A DNA stretch of 64,000 nt, taken from Actinoplanes subtropicus. Lineage in GTDB: Bacteria; Actinomycetota; Actinomycetes; Mycobacteriales; Micromonosporaceae. The translations under genes and the position numbers were made by a program. The notes beneath the pieces are model-generated. The model saw nothing but the letters and a program-made list of their open reading frames with translations, was not told the DNA's origin and searched no databases. The stretch is taken from the NCBI RefSeq assembly GCF_000721705.1, contig NZ_JOJL01000013.1, forward strand, positions 186,001 through 250,000, read 5' to 3'. This document shows positions 24,747-34,579 of the stretch, in pieces. Positions within the stretch are counted from its first letter, which is position 1. Every line of letters begins with the position of its first letter.

Positions 24747-24780
24747 CACGCCGGCCGGCGGGGCTACGCCGGCCGGCGTG
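24747..24780 (+). terminator. Strong hairpin ending the sulfonate operon
   Basis: Perfect 14-base arms CACGCCGGCCGGCG and CGCCGGCCGGCGTG with a six-base loop (gggcta), 11 bases after the stop of the monooxygenase and 20 bases before the stop of the convergent GH28 gene. It can serve both directions. Confidence 0.75.
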
Positions 24781-24799
24781 CCACGGTGAGCGGCCCAGA

Positions 24800-26365
24800 T
24801 CACAATTCCCGGTGGTCGACGTGGTCGAGGTGGGTGTCCGGGACCGGGCGGCTGGTGGTGACGGCGAAGGTGTCGACGGCGTCGAGCACGAAGGTGGGCA
24901 CGTCCGGCGCCTTGTCGGCGCGGGTGTGGTGGAAATCCGCGTCGTTGACGTCCTTGACCACGAACGCCGGCCGGGTGTCGACGGCGCCGTACCGGACCTC
25001 GACGTTGTCCAGCGTGATGCCGTCGGCGTGCCGGATGAAGAAGCCGTACGCCGGCAGCGTGCCGAACATGGTCGGCTCCGGGTAGGCGTTCTCCAGCTCG
25101 GGCGGGTCCGGCACGGCGTCGCCCGGGGTCAGGCCGCCGGCGAGATGGTGGCGCACGTTGCTGATCCGTACGTCTTGAATGTTGTGTCCCGGAATGCCGG
25201 CGATCGTGGACGGGTAGCGCGGGTCGGCGTTGTAGGCCACCACATCGCTGATGTTGACCCGGCGCAGCGTGCCGACCGGCACCCCGGCCGGGCCGCGCAT
25301 CCGGGCGCCGAGCCGGAGGAAGAACGGCATCTGGACGTTGCGCATGGTCAGGTTGCTGATCGTCACGTCCTCCAGCGCCCCGCCGTCGACCGTTTCCAGG
25401 GCCAGCCCGCGGCAGTACTCGAAGATCACGTTCGAGATGGCGATGTTCTTGAACCCGCCGTTGGCCTCGGTGCCGAACTTGATCCGGCCGGTGCGGCCGT
25501 ACGCCCCGGTCCGGAAGGTGCCGTCCACCAGGGTGCCAAGGTCGTAGCCGCTGACCATGCAGTTGTCGATGGTCACATTCTCGGTCGCCCGCGCCTCGCC
25601 GAGCGCGTACGAGCTCTTCAACACGATCGCGTCGTCGTTCGGGGAGTTGACCGTCGTGTTGGCGATGGACACGTTGCGGCAGCAGTCGATGTCGATGCCG
25701 TCGCGATTCGTGTCGATGACCAGGCCGTCGATCCGGAAGTTGTCCACGGCCGTGGGCAGGATGCAGAAGTGGCCGCCGTTGAGCATGGTGATGTCGCGGA
25801 TGGCGACGTTGCGGCACCACTTCAGGGCGATCGCCTTGTTGCCCTGCAGCGGCTGCGACTCCTTGCTGCCGCCGGAGACCAGGCCGGCGCCGTCGATCGT
25901 GCCCGGGCCGTGGATCGTGATGTTCTGCAGGTTCTCGCCCCAGATCAGGCTGTTGTGCCAATGGCTGTGCCCGTAGTCCTGATAGGAGTTGCCCGGGCCC
26001 GGCTCGGCCGGGTCGTATCCGCGGCCGTTCGCCGGCACGGCCGCCCGGATCGTCGCGTTCTCGGCCAGGTAGAGGCCGATGTTGCTGGCCAGCCGGATCG
26101 AGTAGCTGGCGTAGGTGCCGGCCGGGAAGTAGACGGTGCCGCCGTGCCGGGCGGCCGCCTGGATCGCCCGGTTGATGGCGTCGCTGTCGATCGTGACGCC
26201 ATCGCCGCGGGCGCCGAAATGGCGTACGTCGAAGATGCCGCCCGGCGCACCCGCGCCGAAGCCCTCGGGTTCGGCGGCGGCGGCCGGCCGGCCCAGGGCC
26301 AGCGGCAGTGCGGCGCCGGCGGCGCCCATGGCGACGAGACGGCGGCGGCTCAACGGTGTGTTCAC
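24800..26365 (-). CDS. GH28-family glycosidase (polygalacturonase/rhamnogalacturonase-like), Tat-exported
   Basis: A 521-residue secreted enzyme. The start chosen is GTG 26365 (GAGGGG seven bases upstream). The signal peptide has a twin-Arg motif (SRRRLVAMGAAGAALPLALG). The rest is a right-handed beta-helix beginning IFDVRHFGARGDGVTIDSDA, with GH28-like active-site elements NRDGIDIDC, NDDAIVLKS and GRIKFGTE; the usual G-H-G motif reads SGYDLGTL, so one catalytic-site element differs. It should act outside the cell on galacturonate-containing polymers. It lies 19 bases after the GH27 gene, as the last gene of a three-gene operon. Confidence 0.82.
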   Translation of the reverse strand: MNTPLSRRRLVAMGAAGAALPLALGRPAAAAEPEGFGAGAPGGIFDVRHFGARGDGVTIDSDAINRAIQAAARHGGTVYFPAGTYASYSIRLASNIGLYLAENATIRAAVPANGRGYDPAEPGPGNSYQDYGHSHWHNSLIWGENLQNITIHGPGTIDGAGLVSGGSKESQPLQGNKAIALKWCRNVAIRDITMLNGGHFCILPTAVDNFRIDGLVIDTNRDGIDIDCCRNVSIANTTVNSPNDDAIVLKSSYALGEARATENVTIDNCMVSGYDLGTLVDGTFRTGAYGRTGRIKFGTEANGGFKNIAISNVIFEYCRGLALETVDGGALEDVTISNLTMRNVQMPFFLRLGARMRGPAGVPVGTLRRVNISDVVAYNADPRYPSTIAGIPGHNIQDVRISNVRHHLAGGLTPGDAVPDPPELENAYPEPTMFGTLPAYGFFIRHADGITLDNVEVRYGAVDTRPAFVVKDVNDADFHHTRADKAPDVPTFVLDAVDTFAVTTSRPVPDTHLDHVDHREL

Positions 26366-26384
26366 AGCGTTCCCCTCGTGGTGA

Positions 26385-27698
26385 TCAGTGACAGGCTTGG
26401 ACATGGAGGAGGCGCGCGCCGTGCGCGGGAACGGTCGCGCCGAAGCCGGCCGCGAAGGAGCCGAGATCGGTGTGGGTCCACAGGTCACGGACGGCGGCCT
26501 GCCGGGCGGGCGCGATGCCCAGGTCGCTCCAGGCGGCGGTGACGGTCGCCGGGGCGTCGGCCAGGTTGAACAGTGCGACGGTGTAGCCGCCCCAGCCGTC
26601 CGCGGCGAACCAGACCTGTTGCGGCGTCGCCTGGCTGACCGGGTGTCCCGGCCGGCCCGCCTGGTCGACCGCGATGACCTCGCGGTTGGTGAGCAGGCCG
26701 AGGTCGTACGGGTCGAGCTTGGTCAGGTCGGTCCCGAGCAGCAACGGTGACGCCTGCAACGACCAGAGCGTCATGACGCTGACCCGTTCGTCCGGGGTCA
26801 GGCCGTCGAGATCGCCGTTGCCGATCTCGACGGAATCCATGTCGTTCCAGTGGCCGGGGCCGGCGTACGGCACCCACTGCGGCGCGTCCGTCCAGCGCTT
26901 GACCGCCCGCTGGGTCCAGTTGGTGAGGAATCCGGGGCAGTTCTTGTAGCACTCGATGTCGCCCTCGATGCGCCAGCCGTTGGTGTGTCGCGCCCAGACC
27001 GGCGCGGCGGCGATCGACAGCGAGTTGGACAGCTCGAGGTGGATCGGCCGGTGCGTACGGTCGAGGGCCGCCCGCCACTGCCGGATGTCCTCCGTGTTGT
27101 CGGCTGGATTGTGTCCACCACCCGGGCCGACGAAGTCCATCTTGATGTAGTCCACACCCCAGGACGCGAACAGATCCGCGTACGACTGGACGTATTCGCG
27201 GGCGCCGGGCTTGGTGTAGTCGATGCGCCACGAGTCGCCCAGCGTGTTACCCAGCGTCGTGGTGTCGGCGATGTCCGCGGCGTGGTACGGCGTCCCGTAG
27301 ATGGGCAGGTTCGCGTCGACGGCCGTCTTCGGGATGCCGGGCACCAGATAGATGCCGAACTTCAGGCCGCGCTGATGGACGTAGCGGGCGACGGGCGCGA
27401 TGCCGTTCGGGAACTTGGTGGTGTTCCAGGCGTCCCGGCCGTACGCGTCGAGGTGGTCGGACCAGCCGGCGTCGACGTTCACGTACTGGTAGCCGTACCG
27501 CTGGAGTTTGCTGTGCATGACGTCGGCCTGCGCCTCGATGGCGGTCTCGCTGATCGAGCCGCGCAGCGAGCTCCAGCTGCTCCAGCCCATGGGTGGCCGG
27601 GCGGCGATGACGTGCCGTCCGCCGGCCTGCGCGGGTGCGGCGGTCAGCGCGGTGCCCGCGAGCGCCACCGTCAGGGCGGCGGCCATTAGCCCTTTCAT
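26385..27698 (-). CDS. GH27-family alpha-galactosidase or beta-L-arabinopyranosidase, secreted
   Basis: A 437-residue exported enzyme with signal peptide (LMAAALTVALAGTALTAAPAQAG). GH27 hallmarks: PPMGWSSWSSLR, QYVNVDAGWSD, nucleophile Asp in YIKMDFVGP, acid/base Asp in WRIEGDIE, and GHWNDMDSVEIGNG. The C-terminal approximately 80 residues form the usual beta-sandwich. GH27 members remove terminal alpha-galactose or beta-L-arabinopyranose from plant polysaccharides; which one cannot be decided here. It sits between the beta-helix protein and the GH28 enzyme. Confidence 0.9.
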   Translation of the reverse strand: MKGLMAAALTVALAGTALTAAPAQAGGRHVIAARPPMGWSSWSSLRGSISETAIEAQADVMHSKLQRYGYQYVNVDAGWSDHLDAYGRDAWNTTKFPNGIAPVARYVHQRGLKFGIYLVPGIPKTAVDANLPIYGTPYHAADIADTTTLGNTLGDSWRIDYTKPGAREYVQSYADLFASWGVDYIKMDFVGPGGGHNPADNTEDIRQWRAALDRTHRPIHLELSNSLSIAAAPVWARHTNGWRIEGDIECYKNCPGFLTNWTQRAVKRWTDAPQWVPYAGPGHWNDMDSVEIGNGDLDGLTPDERVSVMTLWSLQASPLLLGTDLTKLDPYDLGLLTNREVIAVDQAGRPGHPVSQATPQQVWFAADGWGGYTVALFNLADAPATVTAAWSDLGIAPARQAAVRDLWTHTDLGSFAAGFGATVPAHGARLLHVQACH

Positions 27699-27714
27699 GC
27701 CCGATCCCTCCTGG

Positions 27715-30300
27715 TCAGCCGGCGGTGGCGGCCACCGAGGCCGCCGCGCCGGGTCCGTCCGCGGTGAGCGCGGCGATGGTGAACGTGTACGAGGTGCCGG
27801 ACGTGAGCCCGTCGACGACCCGGATCATCGTCTTGGCCGTGGGCTGGGTGACCAGCGCGTCGCGGCCGGTGGCGTCGATCGTGCGGCCGTCCGAGACGGT
27901 GATCCGGTAGCCGACGACCGGCGTGTCACCGGTCGCCGTGGGCGGCGTCCACTGCAGACCGACCGCGCCGGCGCCGGCGCGCGCCTTCAGGCTCGTGGGC
28001 GCGCCGGCTCGGACGCCGGGCAGGGCCTGCGGGGTCACGGCCGTACGGGCGGGCAGCGACACCTGGCTGGTGCCGGCCGCGTTGTGGGCCGTGACGGTCG
28101 CGGTGTACGCCGTGCCGTCGACGAGGCCACCCACCAGGACGTAGCCCAACCGCTTGAAGTCGGCCGCACTGATGGTCGCGGTGGTGGAATGCGAGCCGTC
28201 GGACACCCGGGCGGTGTACGAGTCGACCGGCGAGCCGTTGTCCGCATATGAGGAATTCCAGGTGACGTAGACCGAGCCGTCCGCGGCGAAGGTGCCGACC
28301 CGGAACGGGGCATCCGGCACCGACACGACGCCGACGCGCTCGCGCAGCAGGTGCCGGTAGCCCGGCTCCAGGCCCGCGGCGGCCACGATGGCGGCCGGCG
28401 CCGCCGCCGGGTCGGCCAGCAGGTGGTTGCCGACGGTCACCAGGCCCTTGTTGTCCGAGTCGGGATCACCGGTCTCCCAGTAGTTGCCGGTGACCAGGGT
28501 CGGGTCGTTGTTGCCCAGCGCGTCGCGGTAGTCGGTGTGCCGGCTGGCCACGTTCGCGTACGCGGCGTGGTACAGCACGTTGCCCTCGATCGTCTCGTAC
28601 GTGCAGCCGTTGTCGGTGTAGACGTTCTTGCCGAGCCCGGCCTGGTCGTAGATGACGTTGCCGGTGACCTTCTCCCCGTCGGCCAGCGACGACCCGGTGA
28701 TGCCCTGGGTGTAGACGCCGCCGCCGTCGTCCAGCAGCTGCATGTAGTCGAAGATCAGGTTGTTGCTGACCGTGTTGTCGTGCGAGAAGTTCGGCGTCGG
28801 CGGATCGCCGATCTTGTCCGGCCAGCCGCCCCAGCCCATCGAGATCGCGCTGTAGCCGACGTGGTCGATCTGGTTGTGGGTGATCAGGTCGCGCTGCGAG
28901 TAGCCGTTCAGGATCGCCACGCCGCCGTGGAACTCGCGCGGCAACCCGTACAGGTGGTTGTCGGCGACCGTGACGTCGCGGGTGATGTCGGCGTCGTCGG
29001 TGGTCTGCGCCTTGTCGACGCCGCCGATCTCCAGGCCGTTGCCCGAGATGTCGGTGAAGACGCTGCCCTTGACCGTGGCGCCCTGGGTGCCGTCGCCGAG
29101 GTCCAGGCCGGCGGCGCCCAGGTGGGCGAAGACGTCGTCGGTGAACGCCACGTCGCGGCTGTCCGAGACCGAGACGTTGCCCGGTTCCTTGGTCCACGCG
29201 CCGAACGGGCAGGTGCCGCCGGCGACGTACCGGCAGAGGCCCTCGACCGCGTACCCGTTCGCTCCGCTGATGGTGTAGCCGGCCTGGATCTCCGAGAATC
29301 CCTCGCTCGACGAGGGGCCGAGCCAGGTGGCGTACGAGAACCGGATGCCGCTGAACGTGACGCCGGTCGTGCCCTTCTCCTCGACGAGCGTCTGCAGCAC
29401 CGGCACCTCGACGTCGGCGGTACGCAGGTTCTCGCCGTGCCGGGGCTGGTAGTACAGCCGATGGGCGGCGCGGTCGAGATACCACTCGCCGGGCTGGTCC
29501 AGCAGCTCGAACGCGTTCTCCAGGTAGGTCGGCTGCGCGCCGCTGGTGAGGCTGCCCGGTCCGACCATGCTCACGGTGCGGCCGGGGATGTTCGGGAACT
29601 CGACGCGCTTGGTGGAGTTGTCCCAGCACGGCTGGGCCATCGTGACCGCCGTGCCGCCGATCGACGCGATCGGGCAGCGCGGTTCGGTCCACTGGCCGAG
29701 GCCGGCCCGCTGGATGTTCCACAGCGCCTCGCCTGCGGTGTAGACGAACTCCATGTCGCCCGGATTTCGCCAGTGCGCCAGCGTGTCGGCGGAGGCGGTG
29801 TATCCGGTGTCGGTCTTGGTGAGCGTCACCGGCATGGGCCCGCGGGCCCGCTGCTCGCGGGCGCCGTCCACGTAGAACTGCCGGGTGTTGTCCAGCCCGC
29901 TGGGCGCGGGCGCCGACCAGAGACCCGGCCGGCCGGCGACCGGCCGCCAGCCGGTGACCCGGTCGCCACCATTGAGGACGGCGCGGCCGCCGCCCTGCCA
30001 GATCACCCGGTGGCCATTGCTGCCCGAGTCCCGGGCGTCCAGCGACAGCGGCCGGGACAGGCGGTAGTCGCCCGGCGCCAGCCGGACGACGAGGTCGGAG
30101 CGGAGGTTGTGGTCGAGCGACCGCACGCGCTGTTGCGCCTGCTCCAGCGAGCAGGGCCACCCGGACGTGCAGGCGGTTCCCGAGCCGTGCGGCGCCGCGT
30201 AGATCGCCTGGGTGGTGGCGGCGCCGGCAACGGCGGCACCCGCCGAGGCCAGCACTGTCGCGGCGACGGCTACTCCGGCGGAGAGGTACCAGCGATTCAT
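27715..30300 (-). CDS. Secreted right-handed beta-helix protein with two FN3 domains
   Basis: An 861-residue exported protein: signal peptide (AVAATVLASAGAAVAGAA), an N-terminal IYAAPHGSGTACTSGWPCSL segment typical of large carbohydrate-active beta-helix proteins, a long helix region with repeated short turns (VTVADNHLYGLPREFHGGV, ITHNQIDHVGYSAISMGWGG, VSNNLIFDYMQLLDDGGGVY), then two fibronectin type III domains (about residues 665-765 and 770-861). Start ATG 30300 has GGGGGA upstream. It is first in the minus-strand glycosidase operon. It probably cleaves or binds a plant polysaccharide; the exact family was not recognised. Confidence 0.8.
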   Translation of the reverse strand: MNRWYLSAGVAVAATVLASAGAAVAGAATTQAIYAAPHGSGTACTSGWPCSLEQAQQRVRSLDHNLRSDLVVRLAPGDYRLSRPLSLDARDSGSNGHRVIWQGGGRAVLNGGDRVTGWRPVAGRPGLWSAPAPSGLDNTRQFYVDGAREQRARGPMPVTLTKTDTGYTASADTLAHWRNPGDMEFVYTAGEALWNIQRAGLGQWTEPRCPIASIGGTAVTMAQPCWDNSTKRVEFPNIPGRTVSMVGPGSLTSGAQPTYLENAFELLDQPGEWYLDRAAHRLYYQPRHGENLRTADVEVPVLQTLVEEKGTTGVTFSGIRFSYATWLGPSSSEGFSEIQAGYTISGANGYAVEGLCRYVAGGTCPFGAWTKEPGNVSVSDSRDVAFTDDVFAHLGAAGLDLGDGTQGATVKGSVFTDISGNGLEIGGVDKAQTTDDADITRDVTVADNHLYGLPREFHGGVAILNGYSQRDLITHNQIDHVGYSAISMGWGGWPDKIGDPPTPNFSHDNTVSNNLIFDYMQLLDDGGGVYTQGITGSSLADGEKVTGNVIYDQAGLGKNVYTDNGCTYETIEGNVLYHAAYANVASRHTDYRDALGNNDPTLVTGNYWETGDPDSDNKGLVTVGNHLLADPAAAPAAIVAAAGLEPGYRHLLRERVGVVSVPDAPFRVGTFAADGSVYVTWNSSYADNGSPVDSYTARVSDGSHSTTATISAADFKRLGYVLVGGLVDGTAYTATVTAHNAAGTSQVSLPARTAVTPQALPGVRAGAPTSLKARAGAGAVGLQWTPPTATGDTPVVGYRITVSDGRTIDATGRDALVTQPTAKTMIRVVDGLTSGTSYTFTIAALTADGPGAAASVAATAG

Positions 30301-30463
30301 CGCGCATCCCCCAGACATCGGATTTTTGCTGAGACTTGCACGGGACGAACGGGGTGTCAACGGCTAAATCAGCGCGATAGGTCGGATGTATCGTGTTGCC
30401 GACCCGTTGCCCCACGTCGACGAGAAGGTTAACCTCATCGATGTCACATGGGTAGATGCCATT

Positions 30464-30473
30464 CACATATGTG
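30464..30473. promoter_or_regulatory. CACATATGTG palindrome in the divergent glycosidase promoter region
   Basis: Perfect ten-base palindrome between the divergent beta-helix (minus) and GH79 (plus) genes, 30 bases before the GH79 start. Its core ACATATGT is shared with the palindrome at 40743-40758 and resembles that at 38854-38869, the two promoters of the uronate pathway. Confidence 0.5.
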
Positions 30474-30502
30474 CCAGCCCGACAGCCATGAAGGATCGAG
30501 AC

Positions 30503-32023
30503 ATGACCATGTTCGAGTCCCGGTACCGGTGGTTCCGGCTCGCCGCGGCCACCGTCCTCGCCGCGGCCACCGTCCCAGCCGTCTCCGCCGGACCGGCCGG
30601 CGCCGCATCCGCCCCGGCGGATGCGCCCGACACGATCGTCGTCGACCGGGCCCATCCGGCCGGCGCGCTGCCCGGCGACTTCGTGGGGCTCTCCTACGAG
30701 ATGCGCGAGCTGGCGACCCGGTGCAAGACCGGCGTCTGCGTGGGTGGCTTCGACGCGACCCGCGGAAACCTGGTCACCCTGCTGCGCAACTTCGGCCGCA
30801 GCAACGTGCGGATCGCCGGCAACCAGCTCGACCGGGACACGCTCTGGGTGCCGCCCGGCCAGACACCACCCGACTCGCTGCCCGCCTGGGTGCAGGATGT
30901 CGTCACGCCGGCCGACATCACGCGCCTCGACGGCCTGCTGCGGGCCACCGGCTGGAAGGCCGAGGTCGGCGTCAACCTCGCCCACTACGACGCGGCGCTC
31001 GCCGCCGACGAGGGGCACGTGCTCACGTCGGTCCTGGGCGCCCGGCTGGCCGGCGTGGAGTGCGGCAACGAGCCCAACCACTACGCCGGCAACGGCTACC
31101 GGCCCGCGCCGTACGGCTTCGCCGAGCACCGCACGGACTGGGAGGCGTGCCTGGCGCAGCTCGGCCCCGCCCGGATCGCCGCGCCCGACCTCAGCTCCCC
31201 GAAGAGCACCGGCGACTGGTTCGGCCAGTTCGCGGCGGCCGAGAAGGACCGCATCGACATGCTGACGGCGCACAACTACACCGGCGCCACCACGATCGAG
31301 CAACTGCTCTCCCCGCAGATCCGGGCCAGCGAGTTGTCCGACGTCTCGGCCCAGCTCGCCGCCGCCAAGTCGGTGGGCGTGCCGATCCGCCTCGACGAGA
31401 CCAACTCGGCGGTCGGCGGCGGCATCGCCGGGGTCAGCGACGTGTACGCCTCCTCGCTGTGGGCCATGGACTACAGCCTCACGCTGGCGCAGGCCGGATT
31501 CGCCGGGGTCAACCTGCACGGCGGCTTCGGCATCTGCGGCGCACCGCTCTACAACGGCAAATTCCAGCTCTACACCCCGCTCTGCGCCGCGAACGACCAG
31601 GACCTGCGGGCCAAGGTGTACCGGGCGATGCCCGAGTACTACGGGCTCTACATGGCGAGCCGGATGGGTTCCGGCCACTTCCTGCCGATCACCGTGTCGA
31701 GCCAGCACAACATCACCGCGTACGCCGTGCGGGGCGACGACGGCCGCCTGCGAGTCGCCGTCATCGACAAGGAGCCGACGACAGCGGCCGCGGCGTCGAT
31801 CAGCCTCCAGACCGGCGTCACCACCCGGGACGCCTCCATCCTGCGGCTCACCGGCACATCCTTGGACAGCGCCGACGGGGTCGCCGTGCAGGGCAGCACC
31901 GTGGACCGGGCCGGGCACCTGCGCCCCGGTCCGGCCGAGCGGGTTCCCGTACGACACGGCACGGTCCGGCTCACCGTTCCGGCCGGCAGCGCCCTGATCC
32001 TCACCCTCGACGACTGCGCCTGA
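30503..32023 (+). CDS. GH79-like beta-glucuronidase, secreted
   Basis: A 506-residue exported enzyme. Start ATG 30503 with AAGGA upstream; signal peptide RLAAATVLAAATVPAVSAG. The TIM-barrel catalytic part carries the acid/base Glu190 in VECGNEPNHY and the nucleophile Glu299 in IRLDETNSAVGGG, as in GH79 (heparanase/beta-glucuronidase) enzymes, and the C-terminal part is the family's beta domain. It would release glucuronate or 4-O-methylglucuronate from arabinogalactan or similar chains, feeding the uronate pathway encoded a few kilobases downstream. First gene of the plus-strand glycosidase set. Confidence 0.85.
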   Translation: MTMFESRYRWFRLAAATVLAAATVPAVSAGPAGAASAPADAPDTIVVDRAHPAGALPGDFVGLSYEMRELATRCKTGVCVGGFDATRGNLVTLLRNFGRSNVRIAGNQLDRDTLWVPPGQTPPDSLPAWVQDVVTPADITRLDGLLRATGWKAEVGVNLAHYDAALAADEGHVLTSVLGARLAGVECGNEPNHYAGNGYRPAPYGFAEHRTDWEACLAQLGPARIAAPDLSSPKSTGDWFGQFAAAEKDRIDMLTAHNYTGATTIEQLLSPQIRASELSDVSAQLAAAKSVGVPIRLDETNSAVGGGIAGVSDVYASSLWAMDYSLTLAQAGFAGVNLHGGFGICGAPLYNGKFQLYTPLCAANDQDLRAKVYRAMPEYYGLYMASRMGSGHFLPITVSSQHNITAYAVRGDDGRLRVAVIDKEPTTAAAASISLQTGVTTRDASILRLTGTSLDSADGVAVQGSTVDRAGHLRPGPAERVPVRHGTVRLTVPAGSALILTLDDCA

Positions 32024-32050
32024 ACCTCATTCCCCCGGGAGGTCGGAGAC

Positions 32051-34579
32051 ATGCGTAAACTCATCGCGGTCGCGGCTGCCTGCGCCACCGTGGCCGCACT
32101 CGGCCTGGCGGTTCCGGCGGCCGAGGCCGCCGCCGGCTGTGCGGGCGAGCCCTGGATGGACACCCACCGCTCGCCGGACGAGCGGGCGACCCTTCTCGTC
32201 GCACAGATGACGCTCGACGAGAAGGTGCAGGAGATGCACACCATCTCGGACAGCCAGCACGCCCGGGAGGTGCCGGCCAACCCGCGGCTGTGCATCCCGG
32301 CGCTGCTGATGAACAACGGGCCGGCCGGCGTCAGCTCGGGCGGCCCGGTGATGCTGCGGGCGACCGCGCTGCCGGCTCCGATCGGCCAGGCCGCGACCTT
32401 CGACCCGTCCGCCGCCCGCCGCTACGGCATGATCGAGGGCGTCGAGACCCGGGACCAGGGCCGCAACCTGATGGAGGGCCCGAACCTCAACATCGCCCGG
32501 GTGCCGCTCAACGGCCGCACCTTCGAGGCGTTCGGCGAGGATCCGTACCTTGCCGGGCGGATCGCGGTCGGCAACATCCAGGGCATCCAGTCCCAGGGCG
32601 TCATCGCCGATGTCAAGCACTACGCCGCCAACAACCAGGAGACCGCCCGGGACTCGATCAACGAGGTCATCGACCAGCGCACCCTGCACGAGATCTACGA
32701 GCCGGCCTTCCAGGCGGCCGTCCAGGAGGGGCGCTCCGGATCGGTGATGTGCGCCAAGAACCTCGTCAACGGGGTGCACGCCTGCCAGAGCGCTGATCTG
32801 CTGACAGCGACGCTCAAGGGCGCATGGGACTACTCGGGCTTCGTCATCTCGGACTTCAACTCCTGCCATGACACCGTCCAGTGCGCTGACAATGGTCTCG
32901 ACATCGAGCTGCCGTCCGCCACCTACTACGGCGACGCGCTCGTGAAGGCCGTCCAGTCCGGCCAGGCGAGCGAGGCCACGGTGGACGAACATGTGCACCG
33001 CGTCCTGGCCACGATGATCCGCTTCGGCCTGTTCGAGCGGCCGGCGGCCGCCACACCGATCGACGCCGGGGCCGACGGCGCGGTCGCCCGGCAGCTCGCC
33101 GAGCAGGCCACCGTGCTGCTCAAGAACAGCGGCGGCCAGCTGCCGCTCGACGACCACCGGCTCCGCTCGCTCGCGCTGATCGGACCGGGCGCCGCCACCG
33201 CGTCGACCGGCGGCGGTGGCAGCCCCGACGTGGCGCCGCTCTACACGGTCAGCCCGCTCGCGGCCATCACGAGGCGGGCCTGGCACACCAGGGTCACGTA
33301 CGCCGAAGGCATGCCGCCGGCGAACCTCGGGCCGCAACCGGCGATCCCGAGTTCCGCCTTCCGCGACCTGACCGCCTCGTACTACCCGAACAGCACCTGG
33401 TCGGGAACCCCCACCCTGACCCGCGCCGAACCGTGGATCGACACCAACTATCACTTCGTCTCACCGGCCGCTGGACTGCCGTCGACCGGCTGGTCGGTGC
33501 GCTGGACCGGGTCGCTGACCGCGCCGGTCACCGGCGACTACACGGTCAACCTCACCAGTCGCGGCGCCGCCACCTTCTATCTGGACGGCGCCCCGCTGGC
33601 CCGGGGCAGCGGCGGGTTCCCGTCCAAGACCACCTCGGTCACCGTGCACCTGGTCGCCGGCGAGGCACACCAGGTGCAGGTCGACTACGCCGGCGCGAGC
33701 ACCATCGAGCTCGGCTGGACAGCGCCGCCCGGCGCGGACGACCCGGACATCGCCGCGGCCGTGAGAGCCGCGAAGTCGGCGGCCGTCGCGGTGGTCTTCG
33801 CCGGCGAGCTGGCGGCCGAGGGAATGGACCGGAGCAGCCTGCAGCTACCGGGATACCAGGATCAGCTGATCTCGGCTGTCGCCGCCGCCAACCCGCACAC
33901 GATCGTGGTGCTCAAGACCGGCGGCCCGGTGCTCATGCCGTGGCTGAACCAGGTCGCCGGGGTGCTCGAGGCCTGGTACCCCGGCGAGGAGGACGGCAAC
34001 GCGATCGCCGCCACGCTGTTCGGCGACGCCGAGCCGGCCGGCCGGCTGCCGATCACGTTCCCGAAGAGCCTGGCCGATACGCCGGCCAACACTCCGGCGC
34101 AGTACCCGGGCGTGAACGGGGTCGCCACGTACTCGGAGGGCGTCTTCGTCGGCTACCGCCACTACGACGCGTCCGGCATCCGGCCGCTCTTCCCGTTCGG
34201 GTACGGACTGTCATACACCGACTTCCGTCTCAGCCGGCTGCGCTACTCCCACGACCGGGACGGCGTCACCATACGGGTCGACGTCCAGAACACTGGCCGG
34301 CGTCCCGGCAGCCAGATCGTCCAGGTGTACGCCGGCGACCCGGGCACCCCGTCGACGCCCGAGCCGCCACGTCAACTGGCCGGCTTCGCCAAGGTGAACC
34401 TCCGTCCCGGACAGACCCGGCAGGTGGTGATCCACGTGGCGACCCGCGCGTTCGCACATTGGGACACGGCAACCGGCACGTGGGTGGTGCCCGACGGCAC
34501 GTACCGGCTCTATGCCGGAGCGTCCTCGGCGGACCTTCCGCTCTCCGCGACGCTCCACCTGACGGGAGTACGGCCGTGA
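32051..34579 (+). CDS. GH3 glycosidase with inserted PA14 domain, secreted
   Basis: An 842-residue exported enzyme with signal peptide (VAAACATVAALGLAVPAAEA). GH3 N-domain with DVKHYAANNQE and nucleophile Asp268 in FVISDFNS; then the GH3 C-domain is interrupted by a PA14 carbohydrate-binding domain (about 440-565, STGWSVRWTGSLTAPVTGDY), and the protein ends with a fibronectin III-like domain (VDVQNTGRRPGSQIVQVY). Such enzymes are beta-glucosidases, beta-galactosidases or beta-xylosidases. It is 27 bases downstream of the GH79 gene with a GGGAGG ribosome site. Confidence 0.92.
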   Translation: MRKLIAVAAACATVAALGLAVPAAEAAAGCAGEPWMDTHRSPDERATLLVAQMTLDEKVQEMHTISDSQHAREVPANPRLCIPALLMNNGPAGVSSGGPVMLRATALPAPIGQAATFDPSAARRYGMIEGVETRDQGRNLMEGPNLNIARVPLNGRTFEAFGEDPYLAGRIAVGNIQGIQSQGVIADVKHYAANNQETARDSINEVIDQRTLHEIYEPAFQAAVQEGRSGSVMCAKNLVNGVHACQSADLLTATLKGAWDYSGFVISDFNSCHDTVQCADNGLDIELPSATYYGDALVKAVQSGQASEATVDEHVHRVLATMIRFGLFERPAAATPIDAGADGAVARQLAEQATVLLKNSGGQLPLDDHRLRSLALIGPGAATASTGGGGSPDVAPLYTVSPLAAITRRAWHTRVTYAEGMPPANLGPQPAIPSSAFRDLTASYYPNSTWSGTPTLTRAEPWIDTNYHFVSPAAGLPSTGWSVRWTGSLTAPVTGDYTVNLTSRGAATFYLDGAPLARGSGGFPSKTTSVTVHLVAGEAHQVQVDYAGASTIELGWTAPPGADDPDIAAAVRAAKSAAVAVVFAGELAAEGMDRSSLQLPGYQDQLISAVAAANPHTIVVLKTGGPVLMPWLNQVAGVLEAWYPGEEDGNAIAATLFGDAEPAGRLPITFPKSLADTPANTPAQYPGVNGVATYSEGVFVGYRHYDASGIRPLFPFGYGLSYTDFRLSRLRYSHDRDGVTIRVDVQNTGRRPGSQIVQVYAGDPGTPSTPEPPRQLAGFAKVNLRPGQTRQVVIHVATRAFAHWDTATGTWVVPDGTYRLYAGASSADLPLSATLHLTGVRP

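Noticed and set aside
28466..31957. An open frame of 1163 codons on the minus strand
   Set aside because: It is the frame-shifted and antisense shadow of the beta-helix and GH79 genes; its translation is Arg/Gly/Asp-rich without domain pattern, while the other frames give clear protein families.
33433..34575. Upstream extension of the GH95-like frame to 1193 codons
   Set aside because: This part overlaps the GH3 gene in another frame. The GTG at 34576 with a signal peptide directly behind it is the natural start.
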